The translations under genes were made by a program, and so were the position numbers. Source: Methanolobus mangrovi (GTDB taxonomy: Archaea; Halobacteriota; Methanosarcinia; Methanosarcinales; Methanosarcinaceae). Taken from it: a DNA stretch of 64,000 nucleotides. The stretch is taken from contig NZ_CP133594.1 of the NCBI RefSeq assembly GCF_031312535.1, positions 372,001-436,000 of the forward strand. The letters run 5' to 3'. This document shows, piece after piece, positions 28,361-38,464 of the stretch. How positions within the stretch are numbered: the first letter of the stretch is position 1; the number at the start of each line of letters is the position of its first letter. The notes under the pieces were generated by a model. It was not told where the DNA came from. It did not search any database and was given only the letters and a program-made list of their open reading frames with translations.

Positions 28361-29533
28361 ATGTCAGAAAGTAAAGATTACTCAAGAAACAAGCTTGTAG
28401 ATTATTTGAATTTGCCACCTCTTGATATTGAGATTTGTGATGTGACACTGCGAGATGGTGAGCAAACGCCGGGAGTGGTCTTTACAAGGGAGGAAAAGAT
28501 TGCCCTTGCTACAAAACTTGACTCTGTTGGCGTGGAAATAATTGAAACTGGTTTCCCTGTGGTATCTGTTTCAGAAAAGGAAACCGTTAAAGAAATCGCC
28601 AATATGGGACTTAATGCACGAACATGTTGCCTTTCAAGATCAAAACTGAGTGATGTTGAAGTCGCTGTTGATTGTGATGTTGATTTTATAAGCATATTCA
28701 TTGCGATGTCCGATCTGCATCTCAAGTACAAATATCATAAGAGTTGTGAAGAGATGTTTTCCTGTGCTATGGAAGCTGTCGAATATGCAAAGGACCACGG
28801 TGTAGGTGTAAGGTTTGCAGCAGAAGATGGTAGCAGGACAGATGTAGAAGTATTGAAAACTGCTTTCAAGGCTGCTGAAGAGTACAAAGTTGATTATGTG
28901 AGTATTGCGGATACTATAGGTATTCTTACTCCGAGTACTACTCACTATCTTGTCAGTGAGATCAGAAAGACAGTAAAGACTCCTATTTGCATTCACTGCC
29001 ATGACGACCTTGGTCTGGCAACAGCAAATACAATTGCTGCAGCAGAGGCAGGTGCCAAACAGCTGCACACCACTGTTAACGGCATAGGTGAGCGCGCAGG
29101 TAATGCTTCACTTGAAGAATTGCTTGTTTTGTTGAGGATACAATATGGTATCGACAGGTATGATACCACAAAACTGACTGATCTTTCGGCAATGGTAAAT
29201 GAATTCTCCGGACTCAAACCTGCAGTCAACAAGGCGATTGTCGGGGAACATGCTTTTTCTCACGAATCGGGTATCCATGTATGTGCGATACTTGAAGAAC
29301 CGCGTACATATGAATTGTTCAGCCCGGAAATGGTGGGTGGCAAACGTCATCTTATCGTGGGTAAACACACAGGTATGAAAGCTCTGAAAGGAATAGTAGG
29401 GAATATGGGCTATGAGCTTTCAAAGGAAGAACTTGGCACACTCCTTGACAGGATAAAGAACTGTACCGAGACTAAACATGGCATATCGCCATCAAAACTT
29501 GAATCGATGGTAATTGAAACAAAGAAGCATTAA
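28361..29533 (+). CDS. aksA: Homocitrate synthase, AksA type (coenzyme B biosynthesis)
   Basis: Condenses acetyl-CoA with 2-oxoglutarate and its longer homologues towards 2-oxosuberate, precursor of coenzyme B. 390 residues of the DRE-TIM metallolyase family: CDVTLRDGEQTPGV at the start, SIADTIGILTP, CIHCHDDLGLATANT with the metal HxH, and the NGIGERAGNASLEEL loop. The C-terminal domain is short and lacks the LeuA regulatory ACT-like extension, which favours AksA/NifV over LeuA or CimA. AGGAGT lies before the ATG. Its stop overlaps the stop of the convergent NYN gene by 4 bases. Confidence 0.87.
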   Translation: MSESKDYSRNKLVDYLNLPPLDIEICDVTLRDGEQTPGVVFTREEKIALATKLDSVGVEIIETGFPVVSVSEKETVKEIANMGLNARTCCLSRSKLSDVEVAVDCDVDFISIFIAMSDLHLKYKYHKSCEEMFSCAMEAVEYAKDHGVGVRFAAEDGSRTDVEVLKTAFKAAEEYKVDYVSIADTIGILTPSTTHYLVSEIRKTVKTPICIHCHDDLGLATANTIAAAEAGAKQLHTTVNGIGERAGNASLEELLVLLRIQYGIDRYDTTKLTDLSAMVNEFSGLKPAVNKAIVGEHAFSHESGIHVCAILEEPRTYELFSPEMVGGKRHLIVGKHTGMKALKGIVGNMGYELSKEELGTLLDRIKNCTETKHGISPSKLESMVIETKKH

Positions 29534-30120
29534 TAATCTATTAATGCATCTTTTTTGTTTCGTGAACTGCGCACGAATTCACCATCTTTAGCACCATTTC
29601 CGCTCTCTTCCTGTGGGTGCATATCATCATAGTAATTCATTTCATCGTTGTCGAGTATAATGACATAATCTGCTGAGTTTCTCAGGGCTGTTGAAAAACC
29701 AGGCTCGACACCAAAGATAATAGTCTCTTTGCCATGTTCGTTCGCTTTATTTAACAATGGTTTGAAATCTGCATCCCTCGTGACAAGTGCCATTGTATCA
29801 ATAGTGGGATTGTAAACAAGCTCCATTCCTTCTACAGCAAGTCTGACATCAACATCACTGGAGCATATTATAGGTTCAAATCCATTATTCTCAATGGCTT
29901 CTACAAGTTTATCGGATGCATACTGGTTCAGGAATACTCTTCCGATCTTGACATTACCATATTCTTTCAGAACATCCCTGATCTCTTCAAGATTTACATT
30001 GAACTCTTTGCGCAATACATTTGGACCATCTACAAGAAGGCCAATGCTTCTTCTTCCTGTTTCTTTTTTAGTACTAAGATATTTGACAATAGAATTAAGT
30101 CCGGTTTTCACGTTAGCCAT
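29530..30120 (-). CDS. NYN-domain protein (TIGR00288 family)
   Basis: 196 residues. The opening GLLVDGPNVLRKEF, then LALVTRDADFKPLLNKANEHGKETIIFG (as MALVTRDADF) supply the Asp residues of the NYN/PIN-like nuclease fold, also seen in LabA proteins. It probably cleaves or binds RNA; the target is unknown. The C-terminal about 40 residues are charged and look disordered. The family is widespread in methanogens. Convergent with aksA. Confidence 0.82.
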   Translation of the reverse strand: MANVKTGLNSIVKYLSTKKETGRRSIGLLVDGPNVLRKEFNVNLEEIRDVLKEYGNVKIGRVFLNQYASDKLVEAIENNGFEPIICSSDVDVRLAVEGMELVYNPTIDTMALVTRDADFKPLLNKANEHGKETIIFGVEPGFSTALRNSADYVIILDNDEMNYYDDMHPQEESGNGAKDGEFVRSSRNKKDALIDY

Positions 30121-30307
30121 GATGCCTCACTATAATTATAATAATAATAAGATCGACTTTAATAGTCGTGTTCAATAATTTCTATAAGTGCAATATACGT
30201 TATAAATATTATTATGCAGGTTTCTAATATAATTTATTACAAAAACCCACTATCTCAATGATAGCTGCATAGCTTCAATTCAGTTCCGGTCACACTTTCC
30301 CATGCAT

Positions 30308-30733
30308 TCAGTGTTCCAGAATTTCCGCTAGCGATTTCCTTGTTATGTTCGTTCTTGATATTGGGTTATCATCCAATATGAAATAGTTTACAAACCTCCC
30401 ACTAATTCTCTTTCTTGTAAAAAGAATTTCTCCGCCATGTTTTATAAACGTATCCATTATTTCTTCAAACTGGATTTTCTCCATATCTGAAAGTTCTATC
30501 AGGCTTTCCCCATCAAGTATCCAGTTATAGACTTTAAGAAGTGTCACTTCACGTACCCTTTTGAGTTCCTCTGTATCCTTGAAATCATCAACGTATACTG
30601 AGCGTTTAAGTTGTGGTGACCAGCCTGCCAGCTTCTCCTGCATATCAATGAACTGGATCGGGATAACTTCATCTTCTTCCGGTCTTGGAAAAAGTCTTGC
30701 AAGATGATTTGCAGCTCCTGCCAGCAAGATCAC
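30308..30733 (-). CDS. Hypothetical protein coupled to the rhomboid gene
   Basis: 141 residues, soluble, mixed alpha/beta, not assigned to a family. It is rich in charged residues (TEELKRVREV, FEEIMDTFIKHGGEILFTRKRISG). It starts at GTG 30733, overlapping the TGA stop of the rhomboid gene as GTGA, so it is almost certainly translated after it. A role with the rhomboid protease is inferred from this coupling only. Confidence 0.62.
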   Translation of the reverse strand: MILLAGAANHLARLFPRPEEDEVIPIQFIDMQEKLAGWSPQLKRSVYVDDFKDTEELKRVREVTLLKVYNWILDGESLIELSDMEKIQFEEIMDTFIKHGGEILFTRKRISGRFVNYFILDDNPISRTNITRKSLAEILEH

Positions 30734-31599
30734 CTTCTATAATATGTGTCGTTATATGATCCGTATCTTGCCTGCGCCCTTTTGATCCGGGATCCCATAA
30801 GCAAACCTATGAGAATTCCACTCAGGTGGGCAGTGTGGGCTATCATGTCATTTGAACCCAGCAGGACAAAATCAAACAATGCAAAGAGAATCAACGCATG
30901 AGTGATCTGCATTGGAATGAAGTATACATATACTCTGATATCAGGGGCAATTATTGCAAGGGCTGCAAAGACACCCATAATGGCACCACTGGCACCGACT
31001 ACGGGAGTAAATGGTGTGCTGCTGGTCATTGAATATGCGATGGCAGCAACAAGACCTGCTGTAAAGTATACATATAGGAATACTTTTTTTCCAGCCCTTC
31101 TTTCAAGTTCAGGACCAAAGAAAAAGAGTACAAGCATATTAAAAAATATGTGTGTGAAATCTGCATGGATGAACATATGTGTTACTAATGTCCACGGATG
31201 TGACAGTATCAATGCAGGGACCAATTGGAAAGCCTGCTGATAACCGGGTATGATTATTTGCAATATAAAAGAAAATATGCAAAGATAGATGATTGCCATT
31301 GAAGGACTATTTTTCATGGAATAACTGATATTTCGGCCAACGCCTTTTACAGCACTTTTTGCTGCATATTTAGCAGTATTTTTCAAGGCATCCTTAAACA
31401 CATCATCGGTTCCTGTGCTTCCATATCCGGGGCTACCGCTATAGGTCCTGTCCTGTTTGATCTGTTCCAGTCCTACGCAGGCATGTTGCTCAGGAAGTCT
31501 GTGCCTCGAACAAAAGTTTTTTCCACAAAAACGGCATTTAAAAGGTATATTTTCTTCTTTACCGCATATCCAGCATTTTTTGTCCAAATAGTTCACCAT
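30730..31599 (-). CDS. Rhomboid protease with N-terminal AN1-type zinc finger
   Basis: 289 residues. Residues 9-41 match the AN1 zinc-finger spacing exactly: C9-x2-C12-x9-C22-x2-C25-x4-C30-x2-H33-x5-H39-x1-C41. After a basic, Gly-rich linker come six membrane helices of a rhomboid. The active-site Ser is in VVGASGAIMG and the catalytic His in HTAHLSGILIG, with HIFFNM in helix 2. It should cleave membrane proteins within the bilayer. The finger, on the cytoplasmic side, may recognise a partner. It is divergent from cdhA across a 372-base spacer. Confidence 0.9.
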   Translation of the reverse strand: MVNYLDKKCWICGKEENIPFKCRFCGKNFCSRHRLPEQHACVGLEQIKQDRTYSGSPGYGSTGTDDVFKDALKNTAKYAAKSAVKGVGRNISYSMKNSPSMAIIYLCIFSFILQIIIPGYQQAFQLVPALILSHPWTLVTHMFIHADFTHIFFNMLVLFFFGPELERRAGKKVFLYVYFTAGLVAAIAYSMTSSTPFTPVVGASGAIMGVFAALAIIAPDIRVYVYFIPMQITHALILFALFDFVLLGSNDMIAHTAHLSGILIGLLMGSRIKRAQARYGSYNDTYYRR

Positions 31600-31683
31600 G
31601 ATAATAATGCTTCTCTATGGTATACTGGCATCAAATAAAACTATTTCCAAGAAACATACAAAAAGAGAAAATATATTAACAAG

Positions 31684-31715
31684 AATAATCGTGACAGATA
31701 TCGGAAAACTTATAT
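31684..31715 (+). promoter_or_regulatory. Upstream copy of duplicated cdh promoter element
   Basis: The element starts AATAATCGTGA, continues AGAT, then GGAAAAC (BRE-like) and CTTATAT (TATA-like, centred near 31712). It is repeated imperfectly at 31807-31841. A transcript from here would start near 31738 and carry a leader of about 235 bases before cdhA. Confidence 0.55.
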
Positions 31716-31806
31716 GTGAAAATTGTATATTCATTTCATTCATTTACTCTAATTATATACTCTTTTTTGACAGAACCGTTATGTGAAACACTCTATATTA
31801 ATCACC

Positions 31807-31841
31807 AATAATCGTGATAGATTCTGGAAACTTTTTTATAT
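31807..31841 (+). promoter_or_regulatory. Downstream copy of duplicated cdh promoter element
   Basis: Second copy: AATAATCGTGA, AGAT, GGAAAC and then TTTTTTATAT with a TATA box centred near 31839. A start near 31865 would give a leader of about 107 bases. One or both copies should drive the cdh operon. Confidence 0.6.
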
Positions 31842-31971
31842 AGGGTGGTGTTATTAGAACATCTTACACAACAGTTTCAAAAATGTTACTAAATCAAAAA
31901 GACGTATTAATTAGTTATAATTTAGTGTTTTTTCGTAGCACTTCCACGCCTAAAAAGGAGGACAAAAAAAT

Positions 31972-34383
31972 ATGAGCGACATATCAACTGGACAATTTTC
32001 CATTGACGAACTGGAAAACGTTCAGATCACAATTGGCAAGATCGTAGGTGCCATTGAGAAAAAAGCGAAAGAAGAGGGAGTTGAAGTAGGACCTACTCCA
32101 AAGCCAGGTATCTCTGGCCTTAGGGACTGGGACCACAAGTTGCTGTCACGTTACCAGCCCGTTTATACTCCAGTCTGTGACCAGTGTTGTTACTGTACCT
32201 TTGGTAAATGTGACCTTACCGGCAACAAGGAAGGTGCATGTGGTATCAACATGGAAGCTCATCAGGCTCGTGAAACTCTTCTGAGGGTTATTACCGGTGC
32301 TGCTGCACACTCTGCACATGGACGTCACATCCTTCATCACCTTATCGATATTTATGGCCGGGATAAAGCTATAGATGTAGGTCCCTCAAACCTGATTGCA
32401 CCAAACACTCAGGCAGTAACAGGTATCAAGCCGGAAACCCTTGGCGATCTGGAAGAAGTCATGAGCTATGTTGAGGAACAGATCAATCAGCTGCTTGCTA
32501 CTATCCATGCAGGGCAGGAAGGGGCAGCTATTGACTTCGAGTCAAAGATCCTCCATGGCGGTATGCTTGACCATGTAGGTATGGAAGTATCTGACCTTGC
32601 TCAGATGTCATGTCTTGGGATGCCAAAGGCAGATACTGAAGCACCTCTTGTAGAGATCGGAATGGGTTGCATCGATGCAAAAAAGCCTGTACTTCTTGTA
32701 ATTGGTCATAATGTTTCTGGTGTAACATACATTATGGATTACATACATGACCACAACCTTGATGATAAGATCGAGCTCGGCGGCCTTTGCTGTACTGCCA
32801 TTGATATGACACGTTACAAGGTAGAGAACGGTGGCCAGCCAAGGGCCAAAGTAATCGGTACCCTTGCAAAGGAACTCAAGATGATCAGGTCTGGTGTACC
32901 AGATGTTATCGTTGTGGATGAACAGTGTGTCAGGGCCGATGTCCTTGAAGAGGCAAAGAAGCTCTCTATTCCTGTTATCACAACAAATGAGAAGATCATG
33001 TATGGTCTCCCAAACAGGTCGAATGACAGTGCAGCAGAGATCATTGAAGACCTTTCAACCTTCAAGGACCCGGGAGCACTTATCCTTAATTACGATACCC
33101 TCGGAGAGGTAGCCCCTGAACTTGCTATCAAGATGTCAAAGATCCGTGATGACATGGGTATCACTGCACTTCCAAGTGATGAAGAACTTCAGGAACTTTC
33201 CGAGAAATGTGTCCAGTGTGGTGCCTGTGAACTTGATTGTCCTGTCAACCTCCCGATAATGGCAGCCATGAAAGATGGTGTTGACAAGGACTTCCGTAAG
33301 TTCGAGGAACTCCATGACATCTGTATCGGTTGTGGAAGATGTGATCAGGCATGTCCAAAGGATATCCCTGTTCTCAACATGATCGAACAGGCTTCAAAGA
33401 AGCTCATCATTGAGGAGAAGGGATTGATGAGAGCCGGAAGAGGTCAGATAAGTGACCCTGAGATCCGTGAGGAAGGTGTCAACCTTGTTCTCGGTACAAC
33501 ACCAGGTATCATCGCAATGGTAGGATGTTCAAACTATCCGAACGGTACAAAGGATCTCTACAAGGTTGCAGATGAGATGCTCAAGAGGAACTACATCGTT
33601 GTTATGTCCGGATGTTCAGCAATGGACCTCGGTATGTACAAGAACGAAGATGGTCAGACCCTCTATGAGAAATATCCTGCAAAGTTCCTTGCCGGTAACC
33701 TCATCAATGTAGGTTCATGTGTATCCAACTCACACATCACAGGAACAGCTATTAAGGTAGCTGCAATTTTCGCTCAGAGAAATGTTACAGGTAACTACGA
33801 GGAGATTGCAGACTACATCACCAACCGTATCGGTGCTGTTGGTGTAGCATGGGGAGCATACTCACAGAAGGCTATCGCGATTGGTTCCGGATGTAACAGG
33901 CTCGGTATCCCCGTAGTTGTCGGACCACACGGTTCCAAGTATAGAAGGGCACTCATCGGTAAGCCTTATGATGAGGCAGCCTGGAAGGTATACGATGCAA
34001 GGGACGGATCAGAAATGCCTATCCCTTCCGCACCTGAGTTCCTGCTCACAACAGCTGAATCCATTGAGGAACTCTTCCCGATGCTTGCAAAGAACTGTAT
34101 CCGTCCATCTGACAACAGTATGGGAAGGATGATCAAACTAACCCACTACATGGAACTCAGCCAGAAATATCTCGGTCACATGCCAGAGGACTGGTACAAG
34201 TTCGTAAGAACGGAGACAGACCTTCCACTTGCAAAGCGTGAGGAGCTTCTCAAGATCCTCGAGGCAGAGCATGGATGGGAGATTGACTGGAAGCGTAAGA
34301 AGATTATTTCAGGTCCTACAATGAAGGCAGATGTTTCCGCTCAGCCTACAAACGTAAAGAGACTCTGCAAGGGGGAATGTTAA
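31972..34383 (+). CDS. cdhA: CODH/ACS complex subunit alpha (carbon monoxide dehydrogenase)
   Basis: The Ni-Fe-S CO dehydrogenase subunit of the acetyl-CoA decarbonylase/synthase complex; it interconverts CO2 and CO. 803 residues, full length. [14 protein letters not shown] near residue 68 supplies the B/D-cluster cysteines. [12 protein letters not shown] and [12 protein letters not shown] form the ferredoxin-like 4Fe-4S domain found only in the archaeal type. [17 protein letters not shown] and [10 protein letters not shown] contain C-cluster ligands. AGGAGGA at 31956-31962 lies 10 bases before the ATG. The stop touches the ATG of cdhB with no gap. Confidence 0.97.
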   Translation: MSDISTGQFSIDELENVQITIGKIVGAIEKKAKEEGVEVGPTPKPGISGLRDWDHKLLSRYQPVYTPVCDQCCYCTFGKCDLTGNKEGACGINMEAHQARETLLRVITGAAAHSAHGRHILHHLIDIYGRDKAIDVGPSNLIAPNTQAVTGIKPETLGDLEEVMSYVEEQINQLLATIHAGQEGAAIDFESKILHGGMLDHVGMEVSDLAQMSCLGMPKADTEAPLVEIGMGCIDAKKPVLLVIGHNVSGVTYIMDYIHDHNLDDKIELGGLCCTAIDMTRYKVENGGQPRAKVIGTLAKELKMIRSGVPDVIVVDEQCVRADVLEEAKKLSIPVITTNEKIMYGLPNRSNDSAAEIIEDLSTFKDPGALILNYDTLGEVAPELAIKMSKIRDDMGITALPSDEELQELSEKCVQCGACELDCPVNLPIMAAMKDGVDKDFRKFEELHDICIGCGRCDQACPKDIPVLNMIEQASKKLIIEEKGLMRAGRGQISDPEIREEGVNLVLGTTPGIIAMVGCSNYPNGTKDLYKVADEMLKRNYIVVMSGCSAMDLGMYKNEDGQTLYEKYPAKFLAGNLINVGSCVSNSHITGTAIKVAAIFAQRNVTGNYEEIADYITNRIGAVGVAWGAYSQKAIAIGSGCNRLGIPVVVGPHGSKYRRALIGKPYDEAAWKVYDARDGSEMPIPSAPEFLLTTAESIEELFPMLAKNCIRPSDNSMGRMIKLTHYMELSQKYLGHMPEDWYKFVRTETDLPLAKREELLKILEAEHGWEIDWKRKKIISGPTMKADVSAQPTNVKRLCKGEC

Positions 34384-34896
34384 ATGGTAGATACAACCAA
34401 GAACACACTGATCTACTCCACTTATGGCAGAAAGATGGCAAAACCTGTAAACCCCAATGTTGCAGGCAAGATGCTTTCAAAGGCAAAAAGACCACTTCTA
34501 GTCGTAGGTTCTGAGATAGTGGACAATGAACAGCTTATTGAGAAAGTTGTTGCAATTGCAAAGAAGGGAATTCCGGTAGCAGCTACCGGACATTCCATTA
34601 CAGCACTTGTGAACAAGGACATAGGTGCAAAGTACATCAATGTCCACTCACTGGGTCATTTCCTTGGTGATAAGAAGTGGACAGGTCTTGACGGGCAGGG
34701 TCCCTATGATACGGTTATTTTCATAGGGCACAAGAAATATTATCTTGACCAGGTTCTTTCAGGAATCAAGAACTTTACAGACCTCAAATCGGTTGCAATC
34801 GAAAGACATTATATGCAGAACGCTACACTGTCCTTTGGTAATCTCAAACCAGAGGTACACCTTGAGGCGCTTGACGAATTAATTGAGAATATTTAA
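34384..34896 (+). CDS. cdhB: CODH/ACS complex subunit epsilon
   Basis: The small partner of CdhA in the alpha2-epsilon2 component. 170 residues with a Rossmann-like fold ([37 protein letters not shown]). It has been proposed to bind a flavin, but that role is not proven. Zero gap to cdhA implies coupled translation and equal stoichiometry. Confidence 0.96.
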   Translation: MVDTTKNTLIYSTYGRKMAKPVNPNVAGKMLSKAKRPLLVVGSEIVDNEQLIEKVVAIAKKGIPVAATGHSITALVNKDIGAKYINVHSLGHFLGDKKWTGLDGQGPYDTVIFIGHKKYYLDQVLSGIKNFTDLKSVAIERHYMQNATLSFGNLKPEVHLEALDELIENI

Positions 34897-34925
34897 TTTT
34901 TTGGTGACAATACGGAGAACTAATC

Positions 34926-36344
34926 ATGGCAGATGAATTCCCTTTTGAAATCTCCCCTATGTTTGAGGGTGAGAGAATTAGAAAAGATGGTATGTATGTA
35001 GAACTCGCAGGTCCGAAGTCAAAAGGCTTTGAACTTGTAAGGGCAGCAGACATGGGCGATGTGGAAGACGGTAAGTTCACCCTGATAGGTCCTGATCTTT
35101 CAGATATGGAAGAAGGTTCCAGATATCCTCTTGCAATGATCTACAAGATCGCAGGAGAACTTGTAGAAGCTGACCTTGAGTCCATTGTGGAAAGAAGGAA
35201 CCACGAATTCCAGAACTACATACAGGGCTTTATGCACCTGAACCAGAGAGACGATGTCTGGATGAGGGTAAGTAAGGATGCAGTTGCAAAAGGTCTGACT
35301 TCCTTTGAGCCTGTTGCAAAGGCAATTATGATGCTTTTCAAGAACGAACTTCCATTCATAGAGGGTGTCGAAGCTATCTATATCACAGATATGGATGAGA
35401 TCGAGAAAGAGATCGAGAATGCAAGGGGAGTTTATAAGGCAAGGGATGAGAGGACTCGTGACCTTCATGATGAGGATGTTGACACATTCTACGGATGTAC
35501 TCTTTGTGCATCATTCGCTCCAACCAATGTTTGTGTGGTAACACCAGACAGGATCTCACTTTGTGGTGCTATCAACTGGTTCGATGGAAGGGCAGCAGCA
35601 AAGGTAGACCCTGAGGGTCCACAGTTCGCAATTCCAAAAGGAGATGTAATTGATGCAGCATCCGGAGAATATACCGGTGTCAATGAAGCAGCAAAGAGGC
35701 TTTCAAGTGGTGAATATGACCGTATCAAGCTCCACTCATTCTTTGAGTACCCACACACATCCTGTGGTTGTTTCGAGGTAGTAGGTTTCTACATCCCTGA
35801 AGTCGATGGTATCGGATGGGTAGACAGGGACTTCGCAGGTACAGCTCCAAACGGACTTCAGTTCTCAACTATGGCAGGACAGACAGGTGGAGGTAAGCAG
35901 GTTGTTGGTTTCCTTGGAATCGGTGTCAATTACTTCCGTTCACCAAAGTTCATCGAATCTGATGGTGGATGGGACAGAGTCGTATGGATGCCAAAGATGC
36001 TCAAGGACAAGGTAATGGGCGATATTCCTGAGGAGATTCGTGATAAGATTGCAACCGAAGAGGAAGCAGCAGATGTCGAGAGTCTCAGAACTTTCCTCAA
36101 GGACAAGGAACACCCAATTCTTGAGAGGTGGGTAGAGGAAGAAGAGGAAGCACCAGAAGAGGAAGAAGCACCTGCAGCAGCAGCTCCACAGGGAGGATTC
36201 GCTGCTCCACAGATGATGCAGATGCCTTCAAACTTCATGCCATCCATGCCAATGATGAGTGGCGGTGGATCCGGTGGTGTGAAGATCATATTGAAGAATG
36301 CAAAGGTCAGCATCGAAAAGGTAATCATTAAGAAACAGGACTAA
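34926..36344 (+). CDS. cdhC: CODH/ACS complex subunit beta (acetyl-CoA synthase)
   Basis: Forms or cleaves acetyl-CoA at the Ni-Ni-[4Fe-4S] A cluster. 472 residues. The A-cluster ligands are in YGCTLCASFAPTNVC and HTSCGCFEVVG. Unlike bacterial AcsB it lacks the N-terminal CODH-binding domain, as in other archaea. Near residue 400 a Glu-rich then Ala/Pro/Met-rich linker leads to a C-terminal KIILKNAKVSIEKVIIKK strand pair that probably docks to other subunits. GGAGAAC is upstream of the ATG. Confidence 0.97.
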   Translation: MADEFPFEISPMFEGERIRKDGMYVELAGPKSKGFELVRAADMGDVEDGKFTLIGPDLSDMEEGSRYPLAMIYKIAGELVEADLESIVERRNHEFQNYIQGFMHLNQRDDVWMRVSKDAVAKGLTSFEPVAKAIMMLFKNELPFIEGVEAIYITDMDEIEKEIENARGVYKARDERTRDLHDEDVDTFYGCTLCASFAPTNVCVVTPDRISLCGAINWFDGRAAAKVDPEGPQFAIPKGDVIDAASGEYTGVNEAAKRLSSGEYDRIKLHSFFEYPHTSCGCFEVVGFYIPEVDGIGWVDRDFAGTAPNGLQFSTMAGQTGGGKQVVGFLGIGVNYFRSPKFIESDGGWDRVVWMPKMLKDKVMGDIPEEIRDKIATEEEAADVESLRTFLKDKEHPILERWVEEEEEAPEEEEAPAAAAPQGGFAAPQMMQMPSNFMPSMPMMSGGGSGGVKIILKNAKVSIEKVIIKKQD

Positions 36345-36355
36345 AGAGGTCTTCT

Positions 36356-37108
36356 GTGGCTAAGATTATTGCAGTAACAGGTAAAGGTGGAACAGGGAAG
36401 ACTGCAACTACCAGTCTTCTCATCCGCCACCTTACGAAAGGTGACAAGGTTGTCCTTGCCGTTGATGCGGACCCTGATACCAACCTTCCCGAAACACTGG
36501 GATGTGAAACCAATAAGACAATTGGTGATATCAAGGAGTTCATGCATGATGAGCGTGATAATCTTCCTCCTGATGTCAACAAGGAATCTATATTGGAAGG
36601 AAAGCTCTATGAGGTCCTTGAAGAGATGCCGGGATATGACTTGCTTGTTATGGGCAGGCCTGAAGGTTCAGGATGTTACTGTTATGTTAACAACCTGCTT
36701 CGCGGTATCATGAACAAGCTTGTGGCCAATTACGATGTACTTATCATCGATGCGGAAGCAGGTCTGGAACATTTCAGCAGGAAGATCTTCAGGAACGTTG
36801 ATGATCTTGTAGTTGTCACCGACGGCTCACGCAGAGGTTTAAGGACGGCCGAGCGTATCCGGGAACTTGTGGGTGAGTTGGAGACTGACGTCTCTAACAT
36901 CTATGTTATTGCAAACAAGGTCACAGATGCAAACCGTGAGAGGATCGCCATTACTGCTGAAGAACTTGGTCTTGAACTGATAGGAATGATCCCTGTGGAC
37001 GAGATGATAATTGAAAGAGATCTCGCCGGGGAACCTTTATTTGATCTTCCTGATAATTCCGCAGCAGTGCAGGAAATTGAGAAGATCGCTCAGAAACTTG
37101 GTTTGTAA
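36356..37108 (+). CDS. cooC: CooC-type nickel-insertion ATPase
   Basis: A MinD/ParA-family ATPase of 250 residues that matures the Ni sites of CODH or ACS. The deviant Walker A reads GKGGTGKT, and the YCYVNN stretch near residue 105 (GSGCYCYVNNLLRG) has the Cys pair that binds Ni or Zn in CooC dimers. Starts GTG at 36356 with AGAGGTC upstream. It lies between cdhC and cdhD, its usual place in Methanosarcinales. Confidence 0.93.
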   Translation: MAKIIAVTGKGGTGKTATTSLLIRHLTKGDKVVLAVDADPDTNLPETLGCETNKTIGDIKEFMHDERDNLPPDVNKESILEGKLYEVLEEMPGYDLLVMGRPEGSGCYCYVNNLLRGIMNKLVANYDVLIIDAEAGLEHFSRKIFRNVDDLVVVTDGSRRGLRTAERIRELVGELETDVSNIYVIANKVTDANRERIAITAEELGLELIGMIPVDEMIIERDLAGEPLFDLPDNSAAVQEIEKIAQKLGL

Positions 37109-37135
37109 CAAATATTATCATATGGTGGAATGCAC

Positions 37136-38461
37136 ATGACAAAGAAAATGAAATTATCGCAACTTAGCGATATGTTGCAGGACCTCAATGTGGAATCACT
37201 GGAAGGAGTGACCATCGAAGGTGACATTGAGCTCAATATTACAGGTGGTGGCGGACTCAATCCTGCACTTGCCTATGCACTTGGAAGTGAGATATCCCAA
37301 ATATCCCTTCACATGGCTAACATCGGAAGGATCCTTGGATTCCCTGCTGAACAATTGTTCGCATCTGCTTTTGGAATGGGTGAAATGCCCCAGCCTCAGG
37401 CACTTCCAACTTCTCCGAAGATACAGGAACTACTCGCTTCCAAATTTGAGGTTGCAAAGGTTGACAACTGGAAGAATCCTATCCAGGAAGTTACACTTGG
37501 TGCAACATCAGGTGACGGTGGCTCAAGGAAGAGCACTGTAACCCTTGGTGGCGAAAATGCGCTCCCATATTACTTTGATGCAGAGATGCCTCACAGAAAC
37601 TACGTCACAATGGATGTCTTCGACATGCCAATAGGAATGGCAAAGTCAGTTAAGGGCAACTATGAGGATGTTATCAACGACCCGGCCGAATGGGCAAAGA
37701 AGGTCGTACGTGAGTTCAATGCTGACATGGTAACTATTCACTTAATTTCAACAGATCCGCTCATCAACGATACCTCTGCAAAGGAAGCAGCAAAGGTCGT
37801 AGAAGATGTTCTGCAGGCAGTTGACGTACCTATTGTTATCGGTGGTTCAGGAAACCCTGAGAAAGACCCTGAAGTTCTTGAGAAGGCAGCTGAGGTCGCA
37901 GAGGGTGAGAGAGTACTCCTGGCATCTGCCAGCCTTAACCTTGACTATGAGAGAATAGCAAAAGCTGCCATGGATTATGGACATGTTGTCCTTTCATGGA
38001 CACAGCTTGAGATCAATGCTCAGAAGGAACTTAACAGGAAACTGATGAAGCAGTGTAATGTCCCAAGGGACCGCATAATAATGGACCCTACAACCGCAGC
38101 ACTGGGATATGGTCTTGACTATGCTTACACTAACATGGAGCGCATAAGGCTTGCCGGTCTTATGGGCGACGATGAACTCACATTCCCAATGTCATCAGGT
38201 ACTACCAATGCATGGGGTGCCCGTGAGGCATGGATGGTCTCATCCCCACTTAACCAGGATTCTGACTGGGGACCAAGGGAATACCGTGGACCTATCTGGG
38301 AAATTGTCACAGGTCTTGCACTCTCACTTGCAGGTAACGATATGTTCATGATGATGCATCCAACATCAGTTCAGGTGCTCAAGGAAATCACACAGACACT
38401 TTACGGATCAATTGAGTCCGAAGAGATAGACATCACCAACTGGATTGGAGCGGAGGTGTGA
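37136..38461 (+). CDS. cdhD: CODH/ACS complex subunit delta (corrinoid protein)
   Basis: The small corrinoid iron-sulfur subunit that, with CdhE, carries the methyl group between tetrahydrosarcinapterin and CdhC. 441 residues with an N-terminal region ([19 protein letters not shown]) and a TIM-barrel ([38 protein letters not shown]). GGTGGA six bases upstream favours ATG 37136 over the in-frame ATG 37130. The end carries the GGAGGTG ribosome site of cdhE. Confidence 0.95.
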   Translation: MTKKMKLSQLSDMLQDLNVESLEGVTIEGDIELNITGGGGLNPALAYALGSEISQISLHMANIGRILGFPAEQLFASAFGMGEMPQPQALPTSPKIQELLASKFEVAKVDNWKNPIQEVTLGATSGDGGSRKSTVTLGGENALPYYFDAEMPHRNYVTMDVFDMPIGMAKSVKGNYEDVINDPAEWAKKVVREFNADMVTIHLISTDPLINDTSAKEAAKVVEDVLQAVDVPIVIGGSGNPEKDPEVLEKAAEVAEGERVLLASASLNLDYERIAKAAMDYGHVVLSWTQLEINAQKELNRKLMKQCNVPRDRIIMDPTTAALGYGLDYAYTNMERIRLAGLMGDDELTFPMSSGTTNAWGAREAWMVSSPLNQDSDWGPREYRGPIWEIVTGLALSLAGNDMFMMMHPTSVQVLKEITQTLYGSIESEEIDITNWIGAEV

Positions 38462-38464
38462 TAA

